NCBI GenBank assembly: GCA_902777005.1
Contig: CACYSB010000008.1
Span: 1 to 64,000, forward strand
Source: an uncultured Bacteroidota bacterium
GTDB lineage: Bacteria > Bacteroidota > Bacteroidia > Bacteroidales > P3
DNA: 64,000 bases
Direction of reading: 5' to 3'
Position 1 is the stretch's first letter; each line of letters begins with the position of its first letter. The notes beneath the pieces were generated by a model that saw only the letters and a list, made by a program, of their open reading frames with translations, was not told the DNA's origin and ran no database searches. Below, piece by piece: positions 7,743-16,812 of the stretch. A program made the position numbers and the translations under genes.

Positions 7743-8533
7743 TGAGGGACATCAAAGGATATAATGCGTTGGTTACCGGCGGTACGTCGGGCATGGGTTG
7801 GGAGTTCTGCCAACAACTGGCCGCGATGGGATGCAATGTGCTGATGGTGTCGGTGCAGAAAGAACAGCTCGGTTCGCTCCCGCAGGTGCTGTCGTCACAG
7901 TACGGTGTGAAGGCATGGGGCCTCTACATGGACCTTTCGGCAGAATCGGCGGCCGACAAGATATGGGCCTACTGTGAGGAACAACATCTGGATATCGACA
8001 TTCTGGTCAACAATGCCGGTATGTATTTCTTCCACGAGATCGACGCAGCGACACAGGGCAAAGCCCTCACCATGTTGCGTCTGCATACGTTCGCACCCAC
8101 ACGGCTGACGATGCTTTTCGGCGAGGCCATGAAGGCGCGCCACAGAGGGTATATCGTCAATATGTCGTCGATGACGGCCAACCTGCCAGCGCCGGGAATA
8201 ACCGTCTATGCGGCTACGAAAGCCTACCTGAAGAGTTTCTCACAGTCGATGTATTTCGAGCTGGCCCCCTACGGTGTCGGTGTCACCACCGTGCTGCCAG
8301 CGGCTGTGGCGACACCGCTCTACCAGATGAAGCCCCGAATGATGAAGCTCGGGGTAGCCGTGGGCCTTATCCGAACGCCGCAATGGCTTGTAAGGCGGGC
8401 TCTGCGCGGTATGCTGTGCCGTCGCCGTGTGGTGAAGCCGGGCGTGGTGAATTACATACTGCCGTTGCTGATAAAACTGCTGCCCAACGGCCTCAAGCAG
8501 AAGATTTGGAACAAATTAAATGTAAAGAAATGA
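7739..8533 (+). CDS. short-chain dehydrogenase/reductase
   Basis: This is a classical SDR of 264 residues that uses NAD(P)H to oxidise or reduce an alcohol or ketone. The Rossmann motif TGGTSGMG lies near residue 14, NNAGM near 90, the catalytic serine in VNMSSM and the YAATK active-site Tyr-Lys pair near 155. The C-terminus extends beyond the usual length, with a basic, hydrophobic tail that could touch the membrane. The start overlaps the SGNH stop by 4 bases and its own stop overlaps the GNAT start, so the three genes are coupled. The substrate is unknown. Confidence 0.85.
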   Translation: MMRDIKGYNALVTGGTSGMGWEFCQQLAAMGCNVLMVSVQKEQLGSLPQVLSSQYGVKAWGLYMDLSAESAADKIWAYCEEQHLDIDILVNNAGMYFFHEIDAATQGKALTMLRLHTFAPTRLTMLFGEAMKARHRGYIVNMSSMTANLPAPGITVYAATKAYLKSFSQSMYFELAPYGVGVTTVLPAAVATPLYQMKPRMMKLGVAVGLIRTPQWLVRRALRGMLCRRRVVKPGVVNYILPLLIKLLPNGLKQKIWNKLNVKK

Positions 8534-8820
8534 CTATGGAGTACATTACGGAGAAAAACAGGATATATGTCGTGGAAAACGGCGAGGAAGTGGGGGAAGT
8601 GACGTTTCCAGAGCGCGACGGCGTGTATGTCATCAACCACACCTATGTGGACGACCATTACCGCGGACAGGGTATCGCATCGGAACTGGTAAGGAGAGCG
8701 GTAGAGGAGATTGAACGCCGCGGCAGCAAGTGCAAGGCTACCTGTTCGTATGCGGCATTGTGGCTGGCACGCAACCGCGGATGCGAACTGACAAGCCCAC
8801 TGAGTTGCCTTATCAACTAA
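8530..8820 (+). CDS. small GNAT N-acetyltransferase
   Basis: The 96-residue protein is of the short NATD1/YjdJ-like GNAT type. The acetyl-CoA-binding loop reads HYRGQGIASELV, followed by a conserved CSYA element and an ARN ending. The start at 8530 (ATGA overlap with the SDR stop) is chosen; 8536 is a second ATG. A frame open upstream from 8383 belongs to the wrong reading of the SDR gene. The acceptor is unknown. Confidence 0.8.
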   Translation: MTMEYITEKNRIYVVENGEEVGEVTFPERDGVYVINHTYVDDHYRGQGIASELVRRAVEEIERRGSKCKATCSYAALWLARNRGCELTSPLSCLIN

Positions 8821-8826
8821 TAACAA

Positions 8827-9335
8827 GTGATTTTGGCTCTAATCAAATCATATAAAGGACTTTCGCCTAAATGGGGCAAAGACTGCTACTTCAGCGAGAA
8901 TGCCACCATGGTTGGCGGCGTGACACTCGGCGACCAGTGCTCGGTGTGGTTCAACGCCGTGGTGCGCGGCGATATGGCGCCAATCACTATCGGTGACCGT
9001 TCCAACGTACAGGACGGCAGCTTCATACACGTGACACACGATACCGGCCCCACGCATATCGGAAACGACATGACCATAGGCCTCAATGTCACGGTACATG
9101 CCTGCACCATCCACAATGGCGCCCTCATCGGCATGGGAGCCACTCTGCTCGACGACTGCGAGGTAGGCGAAGGCTCCATCGTGGCCGCCGGCGCACTGGT
9201 GCTGCAAGACACAAAATCCCGCCACACGAGATATGGGGCGGCGTACCAGCCAAATATATAAAAACCACGCATCCTGGCCAGACCGACAACGCAGCCCACT
9301 ATGTGGAATACGCAAAAGAATACATGAAGGGGTAG
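8827..9335 (+). pseudogene. gamma-carbonic anhydrase family gene, frameshifted
   Basis: The start is GTG 8827 or TTG 8833. The left-handed beta-helix repeats are well preserved (VVRGD, NVQDGSFIH, GLNVTVHACTI, GALIGMGA), with metal-type histidines. After ALVLQDT the frame runs into an unrelated tail and stops at 9261. Reading one base over from the AAAA run at 9213-9216 restores the expected family ending, KIPPHEIWGGVPAKYIKTTH, up to TAG 9333-9335. One extra A would repair the gene. It is either a sequencing error in a homopolymer or a true recent inactivation. If whole, it would be a cytoplasmic hexapeptide-repeat protein, either carbonic anhydrase or a transferase-like relative. Confidence 0.85.
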
Positions 9336-9405
9336 CGGGTCACCATAGATTGAATGTTAAAGTTCAAAAAGGTCCTTCCGGTCAAAAAGGCCTTATATTA
9401 TATAT

Positions 9406-9438
9406 GCGTCCGGTCCTCTACGAAGGAAGACCGGACGC
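9406..9438. terminator. hairpin between convergent genes
   Basis: GCGTCCGGTC (9406-9415) is a perfect 10-base match to GACCGGACGC (9429-9438) with a 13-base loop. T-runs are weak on both sides. It probably serves both the carbonic anhydrase operon and the SDR on the other strand. Confidence 0.6.
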
Positions 9439-9472
9439 TTGTATTCTTTGATATATCGAAAATATATGTAAA

Positions 9473-10228
9473 CTACTTACGGACGATGACGCTGCCGCTG
9501 CCTTGATGGGTGGCTAGAATGAGCACCTCGGCGACCTGCACATGCTCGGGGGCATTGGCGGCAAAGACGGCAACATCGGCGATGTCGTCACCGGTGAGGG
9601 GCTTGATACCCTTGTAGACATTGGCGGCGCGTTCGGTGTCGCCGTGGAAGCGCGTGTTGCTGAAGTTGGTCTCAACAAGTCCGGGCTTGAGGTTGGTGAC
9701 ACGGATGGCGGTATTGGCCACATCGAGGCGCAGGCCATCGGTGATGGTCTTCACGGCAGCCTTGGTGGCACAATATACGTTACCGTTGGCATAGGCGGCG
9801 TCGCCGGCGACAGAACCTATATTGATGATATGGCCGCGGTCACGCTTCACCATGCCAGGCACCACAAGGCGCGTCATGGTGAGCAGACCCTTGATATTGG
9901 TGTCGACCATAGTGTCCCAGTCGTCGTAGCTGCCCTCGTATTCAGGTTCGAGGCCGAGTGCGAGGCCGGCGTTGTTGACAAGCACGTCGATGTCTTTCCA
10001 CTCGGCAGGCAGGGTCTCGATACATTTGGTGGCATTTTCGCGGTCGCGCACATCAAATACGAGTGTCAGCACGTCGGTACCTTTGGCGGTAAGTTCTTTA
10101 CGTATTTCCTCGAGTCGCTGGGTGTTGCGGCCGGTGAGGATGAGTCTGTCGCCGTTGGCGGCGAACTTGCGGGCGCAGCCGAGACCGATGCCACTCGTTG
10201 CGCCAGTTATCAATACAGTCTTGTTCAT
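9473..10228 (-). CDS. YdfG-like SDR (3-hydroxy acid dehydrogenase)
   Basis: The 251-residue SDR closely follows E. coli YdfG, which oxidises L-allo-threonine and 3-hydroxy acids with NADP. Shared segments are the TGATSGIG nucleotide motif at the N-terminus, LPAEW, DVLVNNAGLALG, HIINIGS and the YCATK active site, then RVTNLKPGLVETNFS. The ATG at 10228 is taken since the ITGATSGIG strand should begin within a few residues; the open frame upstream to 10291 has no family support. It stands alone, divergent from the HEAT/AlkD operon. Function is inferred by similarity only. Confidence 0.8.
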   Translation of the reverse strand: MNKTVLITGATSGIGLGCARKFAANGDRLILTGRNTQRLEEIRKELTAKGTDVLTLVFDVRDRENATKCIETLPAEWKDIDVLVNNAGLALGLEPEYEGSYDDWDTMVDTNIKGLLTMTRLVVPGMVKRDRGHIINIGSVAGDAAYANGNVYCATKAAVKTITDGLRLDVANTAIRVTNLKPGLVETNFSNTRFHGDTERAANVYKGIKPLTGDDIADVAVFAANAPEHVQVAEVLILATHQGSGSVIVRK

Positions 10229-10328
10229 CTGTTCTATTGTTTTATATATTATGAATAACGCCAATCTGCGGGCATTATTGTACAGAAACATAATAATTAA
10301 CCGTCACATCACGTTATTTATTACGACA

Positions 10329-10838
10329 ATGCCAACACTGCACATAGAAGACATCAAAGCCATTGCCAAAAGGGCTCACAACAACGCCACTTATCGTGAG
10401 GGGCTTTTCGAGGCCATGCACGGCAACGACCGCGACGAAGCCGTGCATGCCGCATGGGCGTTGACACACCTGCCGAAGACAGACAACAACCATATTGCAG
10501 CACATCGCGAGACATTAGCCGCCCTTGCCACCACAACACCTGACACCTCACTGAGGCGCATTACGCTGACACTGTTGGAACGCATCAGCTGGGCTGTACC
10601 TAACCCAGACTATGTGCCGGAATACTATGTGGCATTGCTAGACTTCTGTATGGAGCACATGATGATGTCAGACGAACCATATGGCGTGCGTTCGCTGTGC
10701 ATGAAACTGGCCTATACGCTGAGCCTACCCTACCCAGAGCTGCTCGAGGAGGTACGTCAGAGCCTGTTGCTAATAGAGCCTTCAGAGCTCGGCTCTGGTG
10801 TGCGGCATACTCGCAACAAAATCCTCAAAAGCCTATGA
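10329..10838 (+). CDS. HEAT-like helical protein of unknown function
   Basis: The 169-residue protein is all-helical in appearance, with repeated helix pairs (YREGLFEAMHGNDRDEAVHA, then a TPDTSLRRITLTLLERI helix and LCMKLAYTLSL), like an Armadillo/HEAT solenoid. No named family is recognised. A longer start at ATG 10251 is possible but the residues it adds are not solenoid-like. The stop overlaps the AlkD-type gene by 4 bases (ATGA), so the two are translated together. It may help or regulate the repair protein; this is inference. Confidence 0.55.
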   Translation: MPTLHIEDIKAIAKRAHNNATYREGLFEAMHGNDRDEAVHAAWALTHLPKTDNNHIAAHRETLAALATTTPDTSLRRITLTLLERISWAVPNPDYVPEYYVALLDFCMEHMMMSDEPYGVRSLCMKLAYTLSLPYPELLEEVRQSLLLIEPSELGSGVRHTRNKILKSL

Positions 10839-11488
10839 AAATCGAGAAGCATCTATTAGCCCTGCAAGACACAAAATACCGTGATTTCCACCGCAGTCTG
10901 GTGCCAGGCATGCCAGAGGATTACATCATAGGCGTACGTATGCCTGCACTACGGCAGTTGGCAAAAGATATAGATACTGAAGGTCTCATAGCAGAACTGC
11001 CACACCATTACTACGAAGAGAACCAACTGCACGCCATCGTGCTGAGCGGCATGAAAGACTATGAGCGCTGCCTGACGGAGGTGGAGCGCTTCCTGCCGTT
11101 TGTCGACAACTGGGCTACCTGCGACAGCCTTCGGCCACGCTGTTTCGCCAAGCATAGCGACGCGCTGCTGCCACACGTCAGGCGCTGGCTCAAAAGCAAG
11201 CACGAGTACACCGTGCGCTTCGGCATAGGAATGCTGGAGGCGTATTATCTCGACGAAGCCTTCAGCGAAGAGCACTTGCAATGGGTGGCAGCCATCCGCC
11301 GCGAGGAATACTACATACGCATGATGCAGGCCTGGTATTTCGCCACAGCGCTGGCCAAGCAATGGGAGGCCACGCTGCCCGTCGTCACCACGCTGCCCGA
11401 CTGGTTGCACCGCAAGGCCATACAGAAGGCCTGCGAGAGCTTCCGCGTCAGCGATGAGCACAAAAACATCCTTAGAACATTAAAGTAG
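10835..11488 (+). CDS. DNA alkylation repair protein, AlkD-like
   Basis: The 217-residue HEAT-repeat protein matches the AlkC/AlkD-type glycosylase family, which removes bulky or positively charged alkylated bases from DNA. Typical segments are the N-terminal GVRMPALRQLAK, the central DNWATCDS, and HEYTVRFGIGMLEAYYLDE, followed by YYIRMMQAWYFATALAK. The start overlaps the upstream stop by 4 bases. It lies 5 bases before the C-S lyase gene, giving a three-gene operon. Confidence 0.85.
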   Translation: MKIEKHLLALQDTKYRDFHRSLVPGMPEDYIIGVRMPALRQLAKDIDTEGLIAELPHHYYEENQLHAIVLSGMKDYERCLTEVERFLPFVDNWATCDSLRPRCFAKHSDALLPHVRRWLKSKHEYTVRFGIGMLEAYYLDEAFSEEHLQWVAAIRREEYYIRMMQAWYFATALAKQWEATLPVVTTLPDWLHRKAIQKACESFRVSDEHKNILRTLK

Positions 11489-11493
11489 ACACG

Positions 11494-12666
11494 ATGAAAC
11501 AATACAACTTTGACGAAATCATTGACCGCAAGGGCACCGACTGCTTCAAATGGGACGCTCTGCATGCCATGTACGGTAGAGCAGACCTGACGCCCATGTG
11601 GGTAGCGGACATGGACTTTCGCTCGCCGGACTTCGTGATGGAGACCCTGCGCAGACGCTGCGAACACGAGGTGCTGGGCTACACCATGCCTTCGGAGGGC
11701 TACTGGAGGGCTGTCACCGCGTGGCTACAGAAGCGCTACGGCATACATACCACCAAGGAAAACCTGCATTTCATTCCGGGCATCGTGGCGGGCATCGCCT
11801 ACGCCCTGCTGGCACTGACAGAGCCCGGCGACAAGATTCTGGTGACTACACCCGTCTACCCGCCATTCCTCAACCTGCCGAAGAACAGCGGCCGCGAGCT
11901 GCTGTGCAGCCCACTGAAGATTGAAAGCGGCCGCTTTGCCATTGACTTTGACAACTTCGAACGAAGCATAGAGGGATGCAAACTCTTCATCATGAGCAAC
12001 CCTCACAACCCTGCAGGTACAGTGTGGGGCGAAGAGGTTCTGCGCCGGGTGGCCGACATCTGCGAGCGACACAATGTCCTCGTCATCAGCGATGAGATTC
12101 ATGCCGACCTCACTCTTCCTGGGCATCACCATGTGAGTTACAGCACCGTCAGCGACACCGCCGCAAAGCACAGCCTAACCTTTATGGCTCCAAGCAAGAC
12201 CTTCAACATCGCCGGCCTAGGGAGCTCGGTGTGCTATGTCGCCGACGGCGACCTGCGCAAGCGCTTCTTCGGCTGGCTCAACGCGTTGGAGGTAGCCAAC
12301 GGCAACATCTTCGCCTTCACGGCAGCCGAAGCCGCCTTCGCCAAGGGCGAGGAATGGCTGCGGCAGATGCTCGGATACCTGCAAGGCAACGTGCAGACCC
12401 TCGACGAATTCCTGAAGACGAGGATGTCCAAGGTGAAAGCCGTGCTGCCGGAAGCCTCGTACCTCGCCTGGCTCGACTTCAGCGCCTACGGCGTGACACA
12501 CGAGCAACTCAAGGACATGCTCATCAATGAAGCGAAAGTTGCCTTAAACGACGGCATAACCTTTGGCGGCGACGCCTACCGATGCTGTTTCCGCCTCAAC
12601 CTCGGCTGCCCACGTGCCATGCTACTCGACGCCCTGGACAGGATTTCAGCTGCAATAAACGAATAA
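11494..12666 (+). CDS. PatB/MalY-type PLP C-S lyase
   Basis: This fold-type I PLP enzyme of 390 residues probably cleaves cystathionine or cysteine conjugates to a thiol, pyruvate and ammonia. PatB/MalY hallmarks are MWVADMDF (33-40), GYTMPSEGYW, SNPHNPAGTVW, ISDEIHADL and the Schiff-base lysine in APSKTFNIAGL (Lys235). The C-terminal FGGDAYRCCFRLNLGCPR contains the carboxylate-binding arginine. It ends an operon with AlkD, before a strong terminator. Its link to the repair genes is not evident. Confidence 0.85.
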   Translation: MKQYNFDEIIDRKGTDCFKWDALHAMYGRADLTPMWVADMDFRSPDFVMETLRRRCEHEVLGYTMPSEGYWRAVTAWLQKRYGIHTTKENLHFIPGIVAGIAYALLALTEPGDKILVTTPVYPPFLNLPKNSGRELLCSPLKIESGRFAIDFDNFERSIEGCKLFIMSNPHNPAGTVWGEEVLRRVADICERHNVLVISDEIHADLTLPGHHHVSYSTVSDTAAKHSLTFMAPSKTFNIAGLGSSVCYVADGDLRKRFFGWLNALEVANGNIFAFTAAEAAFAKGEEWLRQMLGYLQGNVQTLDEFLKTRMSKVKAVLPEASYLAWLDFSAYGVTHEQLKDMLINEAKVALNDGITFGGDAYRCCFRLNLGCPRAMLLDALDRISAAINE

Positions 12667-12670
12667 AAAA

Positions 12671-12706
12671 GAGCGGCATCCTCCAGATGCCGCTCTATCT
12701 TTTTTT
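12671..12706. terminator. bidirectional terminator
   Basis: GAGCGGCAT (12671-12679) pairs with ATGCCGCTC (12687-12695) around a seven-base loop. T7 follows on the plus strand and A6 precedes, so it serves the C-S lyase gene and the convergent barrel gene. Confidence 0.85.
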
Positions 12707-13904
12707 AGTCTGCACAGCCGTAAGGTATCCTGTACCTCGTCGACGATTGTCCAAAGTTATGTATATAACCCACAGTGATTGACGGCAGGCCAAAGCCATA
12801 GATACTCCCTGACGGAACATGCCCTCCACCGATACGCGGAGCTGCCATGATATATTTCACGTCAACAAAAAGGTCGCCTTCACGACTGATGTAACGGCGG
12901 AAGAAAATGCCAAAGTCGGCAGCCATATCGAACTTCACCTTGTCATAGCGCCAGATAGTACCAGCACCGAGATAAGGCATGATACTCCAATGAGCGCCGC
13001 GCTTGAAATCAAGTGCATGGCTTAGATTCATCATAACATCGGCATGAACCATGGTAAACGTGAAAGCATCACCCGCTTCCTGACGCACTGTGTCATACAG
13101 TTCATGTCCCGTCAAACCTGTAGCCTCAAAGCGGATGGTCCAGAAATTACTGAAGTTACGGCCAAACATGATTTCAGGTGCCACACCTACCATAGCAAAA
13201 CCACCATGGTGCTTGTTGGTGAAGAGGTCAAACGACGAATAGTTGGGGCCGAGACCTACACCAACGAACCAATCCTCATCAGTGCCACGCGACTCATACT
13301 CTGTACGACGATGGAACGGTGACTCGGTGAAGTTGTGCGTGACGCCCGCCGTAAGCGAATGCATATACACAGCCTTTCCATTGCTGCCGTCATAATACGA
13401 CGGAAGGAAATAGCACTTATACTCCAAAAATGCATCCCAACCACCACTTATTCGCACCGGCAGATTAAAACCAAGCAAGCCATGCACCTCACGATCGCTG
13501 CCGTGTATCTTTCCGTTATCAAAATAAGACGAACGAATATAGACACCCAAGCCTATAATCGGATAGAAGTTGACGCGCCAATGCTTGATGCGAGTGAACG
13601 TGGAATTGAAATCCCACAAAAACTCCATACTGGCAGAGGCGAAATTGTAATTCTCTTCGTTTTTATTTTCTCTAGGTACCGTCTGAAAATCAAGGCCCAC
13701 ACGTCCAGCCAACGGATTAAGTATCCATTTACCAACGGCAATACCTCCCGAGAACCCTAGTGCAGCATCCCTGCTTTGATTCTGATAATAGCTTACACCG
13801 CCACCCATCGTCATGAACATGTTGACCCCAAAGTCAGTACCAATCTGAGCTTGGGCGCCGGCACAACCTAAGACCAGCATTACCGATATGATGATTTTCT
13901 TCAT
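12705..13904 (-). CDS. outer-membrane beta-barrel protein, paralogue 1
   Basis: The 399-residue product has a signal peptide (MKKIIISVMLVLGCAGAQAQ) and alternating hydrophobic strands with many Gly, Tyr and Phe residues, typical of an outer-membrane barrel. It is a tandem paralogue of the gene at 13926-15143. Shared blocks include WDFN.TF, YPIIGLG, LEYKC.F.P, DWFVG.G, MFGRN.S..WTIRFE, and the ending PSGSI.G.G...TVGYIHNFG.S..RYR.P. It lies 21 bases behind that gene and ends at the shared terminator. The ligand or role is unknown. Confidence 0.7.
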   Translation of the reverse strand: MKKIIISVMLVLGCAGAQAQIGTDFGVNMFMTMGGGVSYYQNQSRDAALGFSGGIAVGKWILNPLAGRVGLDFQTVPRENKNEENYNFASASMEFLWDFNSTFTRIKHWRVNFYPIIGLGVYIRSSYFDNGKIHGSDREVHGLLGFNLPVRISGGWDAFLEYKCYFLPSYYDGSNGKAVYMHSLTAGVTHNFTESPFHRRTEYESRGTDEDWFVGVGLGPNYSSFDLFTNKHHGGFAMVGVAPEIMFGRNFSNFWTIRFEATGLTGHELYDTVRQEAGDAFTFTMVHADVMMNLSHALDFKRGAHWSIMPYLGAGTIWRYDKVKFDMAADFGIFFRRYISREGDLFVDVKYIMAAPRIGGGHVPSGSIYGFGLPSITVGYIHNFGQSSTRYRIPYGCAD

Positions 13905-13925
13905 ATTGTCTGTATTATTATGAAC

Positions 13926-15143
13926 TTAATCGGTGCAATGGTTTACCGGCATACGGTAGCGCACCGTGGAATGCCCGAAGTTGTGGATGTAGCCGACGGT
14001 GAACGCCATGTAACCAACGCCGAAGATACTGCCTGACGGGCCAGAACCTCCAGCCACGCGCGGCGGCACCATCATATACTTTGCATCGAAGAACAGGTCG
14101 CCCGCATTGTCGATATAATAGCGGAACATCACACCGGCATCGGCACCGACGGTGAACACAGGCTTCTTGTAAGTCCAAACAGGACCGGCGCCAAGATAGG
14201 GCAATACACTCAATCTGGCACCACGACTGAAGCTAAACAGGTGGGGTACATTGACCATAAAGTCAGCGTGCAGCATATTGAATGGATACCAGTTGCCTGG
14301 CTCTTCTGTCTTGACGTTGTAGCGATGACGCGCAAAATAGCCGGAGAGTTCAAAACGGATGGTCCAGACGTCGCTCCAGTTACGGCCAAACATCATATCG
14401 CCCGTGATATTCCACAGCCTGGTCTTGGCGTTGCCAATGGTGAGGCCTTCAAACTCGAACGAGTTGAAGAGAGCACCGACACCATAGCCCACAAACCAGT
14501 CCTCACTGGTGGTGCGGGCCTCGAAGGCAGTCTTACGGCGGTACGGGTCATCACCTTGGCGCCATATGAAGCCAAGAGTGGCCATGTGCATGTTGTTGGG
14601 GCCATTCGAACCGTCGAAGCCCTGCGGTATAAAGAAACATTTGTACTCCAGGCTGGCGCTCCAATGGTCGGAAAGTCTCACAGGCAACTGCATACCAAGC
14701 ATAGCCTGGAATTCATTATCCTGGTGATAGCTCACGCCGTTGACGGTCACCTTGGGGCGCATCAGCAGACCCAGACCTATCATCGGGTAGACCGGAACCG
14801 GATACTGGAAGGTCTTGTTGTAGACATGGAAGAAGGTTGCGTTAAAGTCCCATTTGAACTCTGCACTTACGAATGAGAACAGCGAGGTGTTGCTCGTACC
14901 TTTCTGGTAAGTGCTCGGCGCCATGGCACCTTCATAGGCCAGCTGGAATGCCAGAGGTTTCATCAGCCAACTGCCCAGTTCCACACCGAACGACGGCACA
15001 CCCATGGTCATGCCGCCAGCGGTCTTGTATGCGAAGCCACCGCCATTGATTGATGCATAGATAGAACCCGGCATCACCGCAGGCTGGGCTTTGGCACCCA
15101 GGAAGCAGCATGCGAGTAGCAGCGTCAATAGTATCTTCTTCAT
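13926..15143 (-). CDS. outer-membrane beta-barrel protein, paralogue 2
   Basis: The 405-residue protein has signal MKKILLTLLLACCFLGAKAQ and the same barrel pattern as its neighbour: YPMIGLGLLMRP, SLEYKCFF.PQGFDGSNG, SEDWFVGYG, MFGRNWSDVWTIRFELSG and AFTVGYIHNFGHSTVRYR. The two arose by tandem duplication and have since diverged widely. It starts 41 bases after the trigger-factor gene, with no visible promoter in between, so it may share the tig transcript. Coupling of a chaperone with barrel proteins would make sense but is inference. Confidence 0.7.
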   Translation of the reverse strand: MKKILLTLLLACCFLGAKAQPAVMPGSIYASINGGGFAYKTAGGMTMGVPSFGVELGSWLMKPLAFQLAYEGAMAPSTYQKGTSNTSLFSFVSAEFKWDFNATFFHVYNKTFQYPVPVYPMIGLGLLMRPKVTVNGVSYHQDNEFQAMLGMQLPVRLSDHWSASLEYKCFFIPQGFDGSNGPNNMHMATLGFIWRQGDDPYRRKTAFEARTTSEDWFVGYGVGALFNSFEFEGLTIGNAKTRLWNITGDMMFGRNWSDVWTIRFELSGYFARHRYNVKTEEPGNWYPFNMLHADFMVNVPHLFSFSRGARLSVLPYLGAGPVWTYKKPVFTVGADAGVMFRYYIDNAGDLFFDAKYMMVPPRVAGGSGPSGSIFGVGYMAFTVGYIHNFGHSTVRYRMPVNHCTD

Positions 15144-15184
15144 TTCACAACAGTTTATGTCACACGCCTGTCGGCGTCATTGTC

Positions 15185-16540
15185 TTAAGCTTTGGCACGC
15201 TCGCCGAACTCCTTGGCGGAGACTTTCTCCACCTCAGGTTTCACCTGCTCCTTGAAGAGCTTGGCCAGGTTGTCGGCATAGAGGCGGTCGACAATCTGAC
15301 GGGTATTCTGGCGGTCGGCGGCAATGCTGCGTGCAGCCTGCTCCAAGCGCTCCTCGGCTTTCTCCTTGGTCTCGCCCTCAACCTTCTGGTCGTTGCGGCG
15401 CAGGATGTCTTTGATGTAGTCCACTATCTGGTTGCTTGTGGGCTCAACGGGGCTGAACTCTTCAAGCTTTGCCTCGATGAGCTCCCATTTCAGCGAGGGG
15501 ACGTACTTCTCAGCCCAGTCGGCCTCGATGCTCTCTGGAGTCATGTCCTTCTCGCCGCGGCTGGCGAACCAGCGTTTCAGGAAGTCTTCGGGCAGAGGAG
15601 CGGTGAACTGGTCAAGCAGGGCTTTGCGCACCTGGTTAACGAAGAGGTAGTCGCTCTGCTCGCCGTTGGCCTTCTCGATCTCTTTCTTCATGGCCTTGCC
15701 GAAAGCATCGGCATCCTTGATCTTCTGGCCGGGGAACACCTTCTCGAAGAGCTCGTCATTGATCTCGTGGGGTATGATGCGCGAAATGCCGCTGAGGGTC
15801 AGCTCCACATCGGCTTTGAACTTCTTGGCGGTGGCGTTGTCCATGTGCAGTGCGCGCTCGATGTCGGCCACGGGGAAGGCTTTGGCCATGTTGAAAACAA
15901 TCTTGTCCTCGGCTTTCTTGCCTTCGAACAGGGGCATCAGCTCCTCGTCCTTGAGGTTGAGCAGGTTGAGGCTCACGAAAGTGCTCACACCGCCCTCTTT
16001 GGCAGCGCCTTTCTTGTCAAGCTCGACAATCTTGCCGTACATGATGTCGCCTTTGCCGACGGTCTCGGGGGTCTCGAACTTGCCGTAGCGGTTCACGCAG
16101 TTGTTAATCTCGGCCTCGACATCCTTTGCCGTGACCTTGATCTGGTTGTATTTAACATCCACCTTGCTCCAGTCGATACTGAACTCGGGGGCGAGGGCGA
16201 CATTGAAGTAGAAAGTGAAGTCCTGCTGCTTGCCGAAGTCTATCTCACCGGTTTTCTCGTCGTTGCTCATAGGCATGCCGAGGATATGCAGTTTCTCATC
16301 GTCGATATACTTGAAGAGGCTCTCGTTGAGGGTGTTCTGCACAGCGTCGCCGACTATGGCGGCCTTGTACATGCGCTGTATCAAACCCATCGGGGCCATA
16401 CCCTTGCGGAAACCGGGAACAGTGGCTTTCTTCTGGTAGTCTTTCAGCTGTTTTGTTACGTTCTCGTTGTAGTCTTTTTCCTCGATATCAACCTTGATAC
16501 TGAGTTCCAAATCACTTAATTTCTCTCTTGTGATGTTCAT
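15185..16540 (-). CDS. tig: trigger factor, ribosome-bound chaperone
   Basis: Trigger factor binds near the ribosomal exit tunnel and shields nascent chains. The 451-residue protein opens with MNITREKLSDLELSIKVDI and contains the ribosome-binding signature GFRKGMAP around residue 43. The middle PPIase-like region is reduced and degenerate, as is common in Bacteroidota. The C-terminal arm domain is helical and charged. It is the first gene of a minus-strand group with two barrel genes; a -7 box (TATTTTTG) lies on the minus strand at 16601-16594. Confidence 0.9.
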   Translation of the reverse strand: MNITREKLSDLELSIKVDIEEKDYNENVTKQLKDYQKKATVPGFRKGMAPMGLIQRMYKAAIVGDAVQNTLNESLFKYIDDEKLHILGMPMSNDEKTGEIDFGKQQDFTFYFNVALAPEFSIDWSKVDVKYNQIKVTAKDVEAEINNCVNRYGKFETPETVGKGDIMYGKIVELDKKGAAKEGGVSTFVSLNLLNLKDEELMPLFEGKKAEDKIVFNMAKAFPVADIERALHMDNATAKKFKADVELTLSGISRIIPHEINDELFEKVFPGQKIKDADAFGKAMKKEIEKANGEQSDYLFVNQVRKALLDQFTAPLPEDFLKRWFASRGEKDMTPESIEADWAEKYVPSLKWELIEAKLEEFSPVEPTSNQIVDYIKDILRRNDQKVEGETKEKAEERLEQAARSIAADRQNTRQIVDRLYADNLAKLFKEQVKPEVEKVSAKEFGERAKA

Positions 16541-16593
16541 CGTATTAGTTTATTTTATTGATTTTTAATTATTTCACTTTTCGGTACGTTCTG

Positions 16594-16601
16594 CAAAAAT
16601 A
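16594..16601 (-). promoter_or_regulatory. -7 element of tig
   Basis: On the minus strand TATTTTTG followed by CA lies about 55 bases before the tig start codon. No good TTTG is seen at the usual spacing. Confidence 0.6.
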
Positions 16602-16707
16602 CACATTTTTATTGAATTGGCGTATATTTTTTTATATATTAACATATACGTGCGTAAGAGAGGTGCCGCAAGAAATGGTTTGACACGGCCAAACCCGGTA
16701 CGTATCC

Positions 16708-16800
16708 AATCCGAATCCGCTCCGACTTTTGTACGACAGAAAACCGTTAAACAACCGGTGAACAGTCGGAGCGACTACGGAGCGGGTACGGAGGGGTTCC
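16708..16800 (+). repeat. palindromic intergenic repeat, copy 1 (divergent)
   Basis: CTCCGACT (16720-16727) and AGTCGGAG (16764-16771) form the closing arms. Inside lie AACCGTTAAACAACCGGTGAAC units shared with the other copies. The right side adds GACTACGGAGCGGGTACGGAG. It sits between tig and the DUF4249-like gene. Copies 2-4 are at 24.9, 36.6 and 47.1 kb. Confidence 0.75.
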
Positions 16801-16812
16801 GTAGAAACGATG

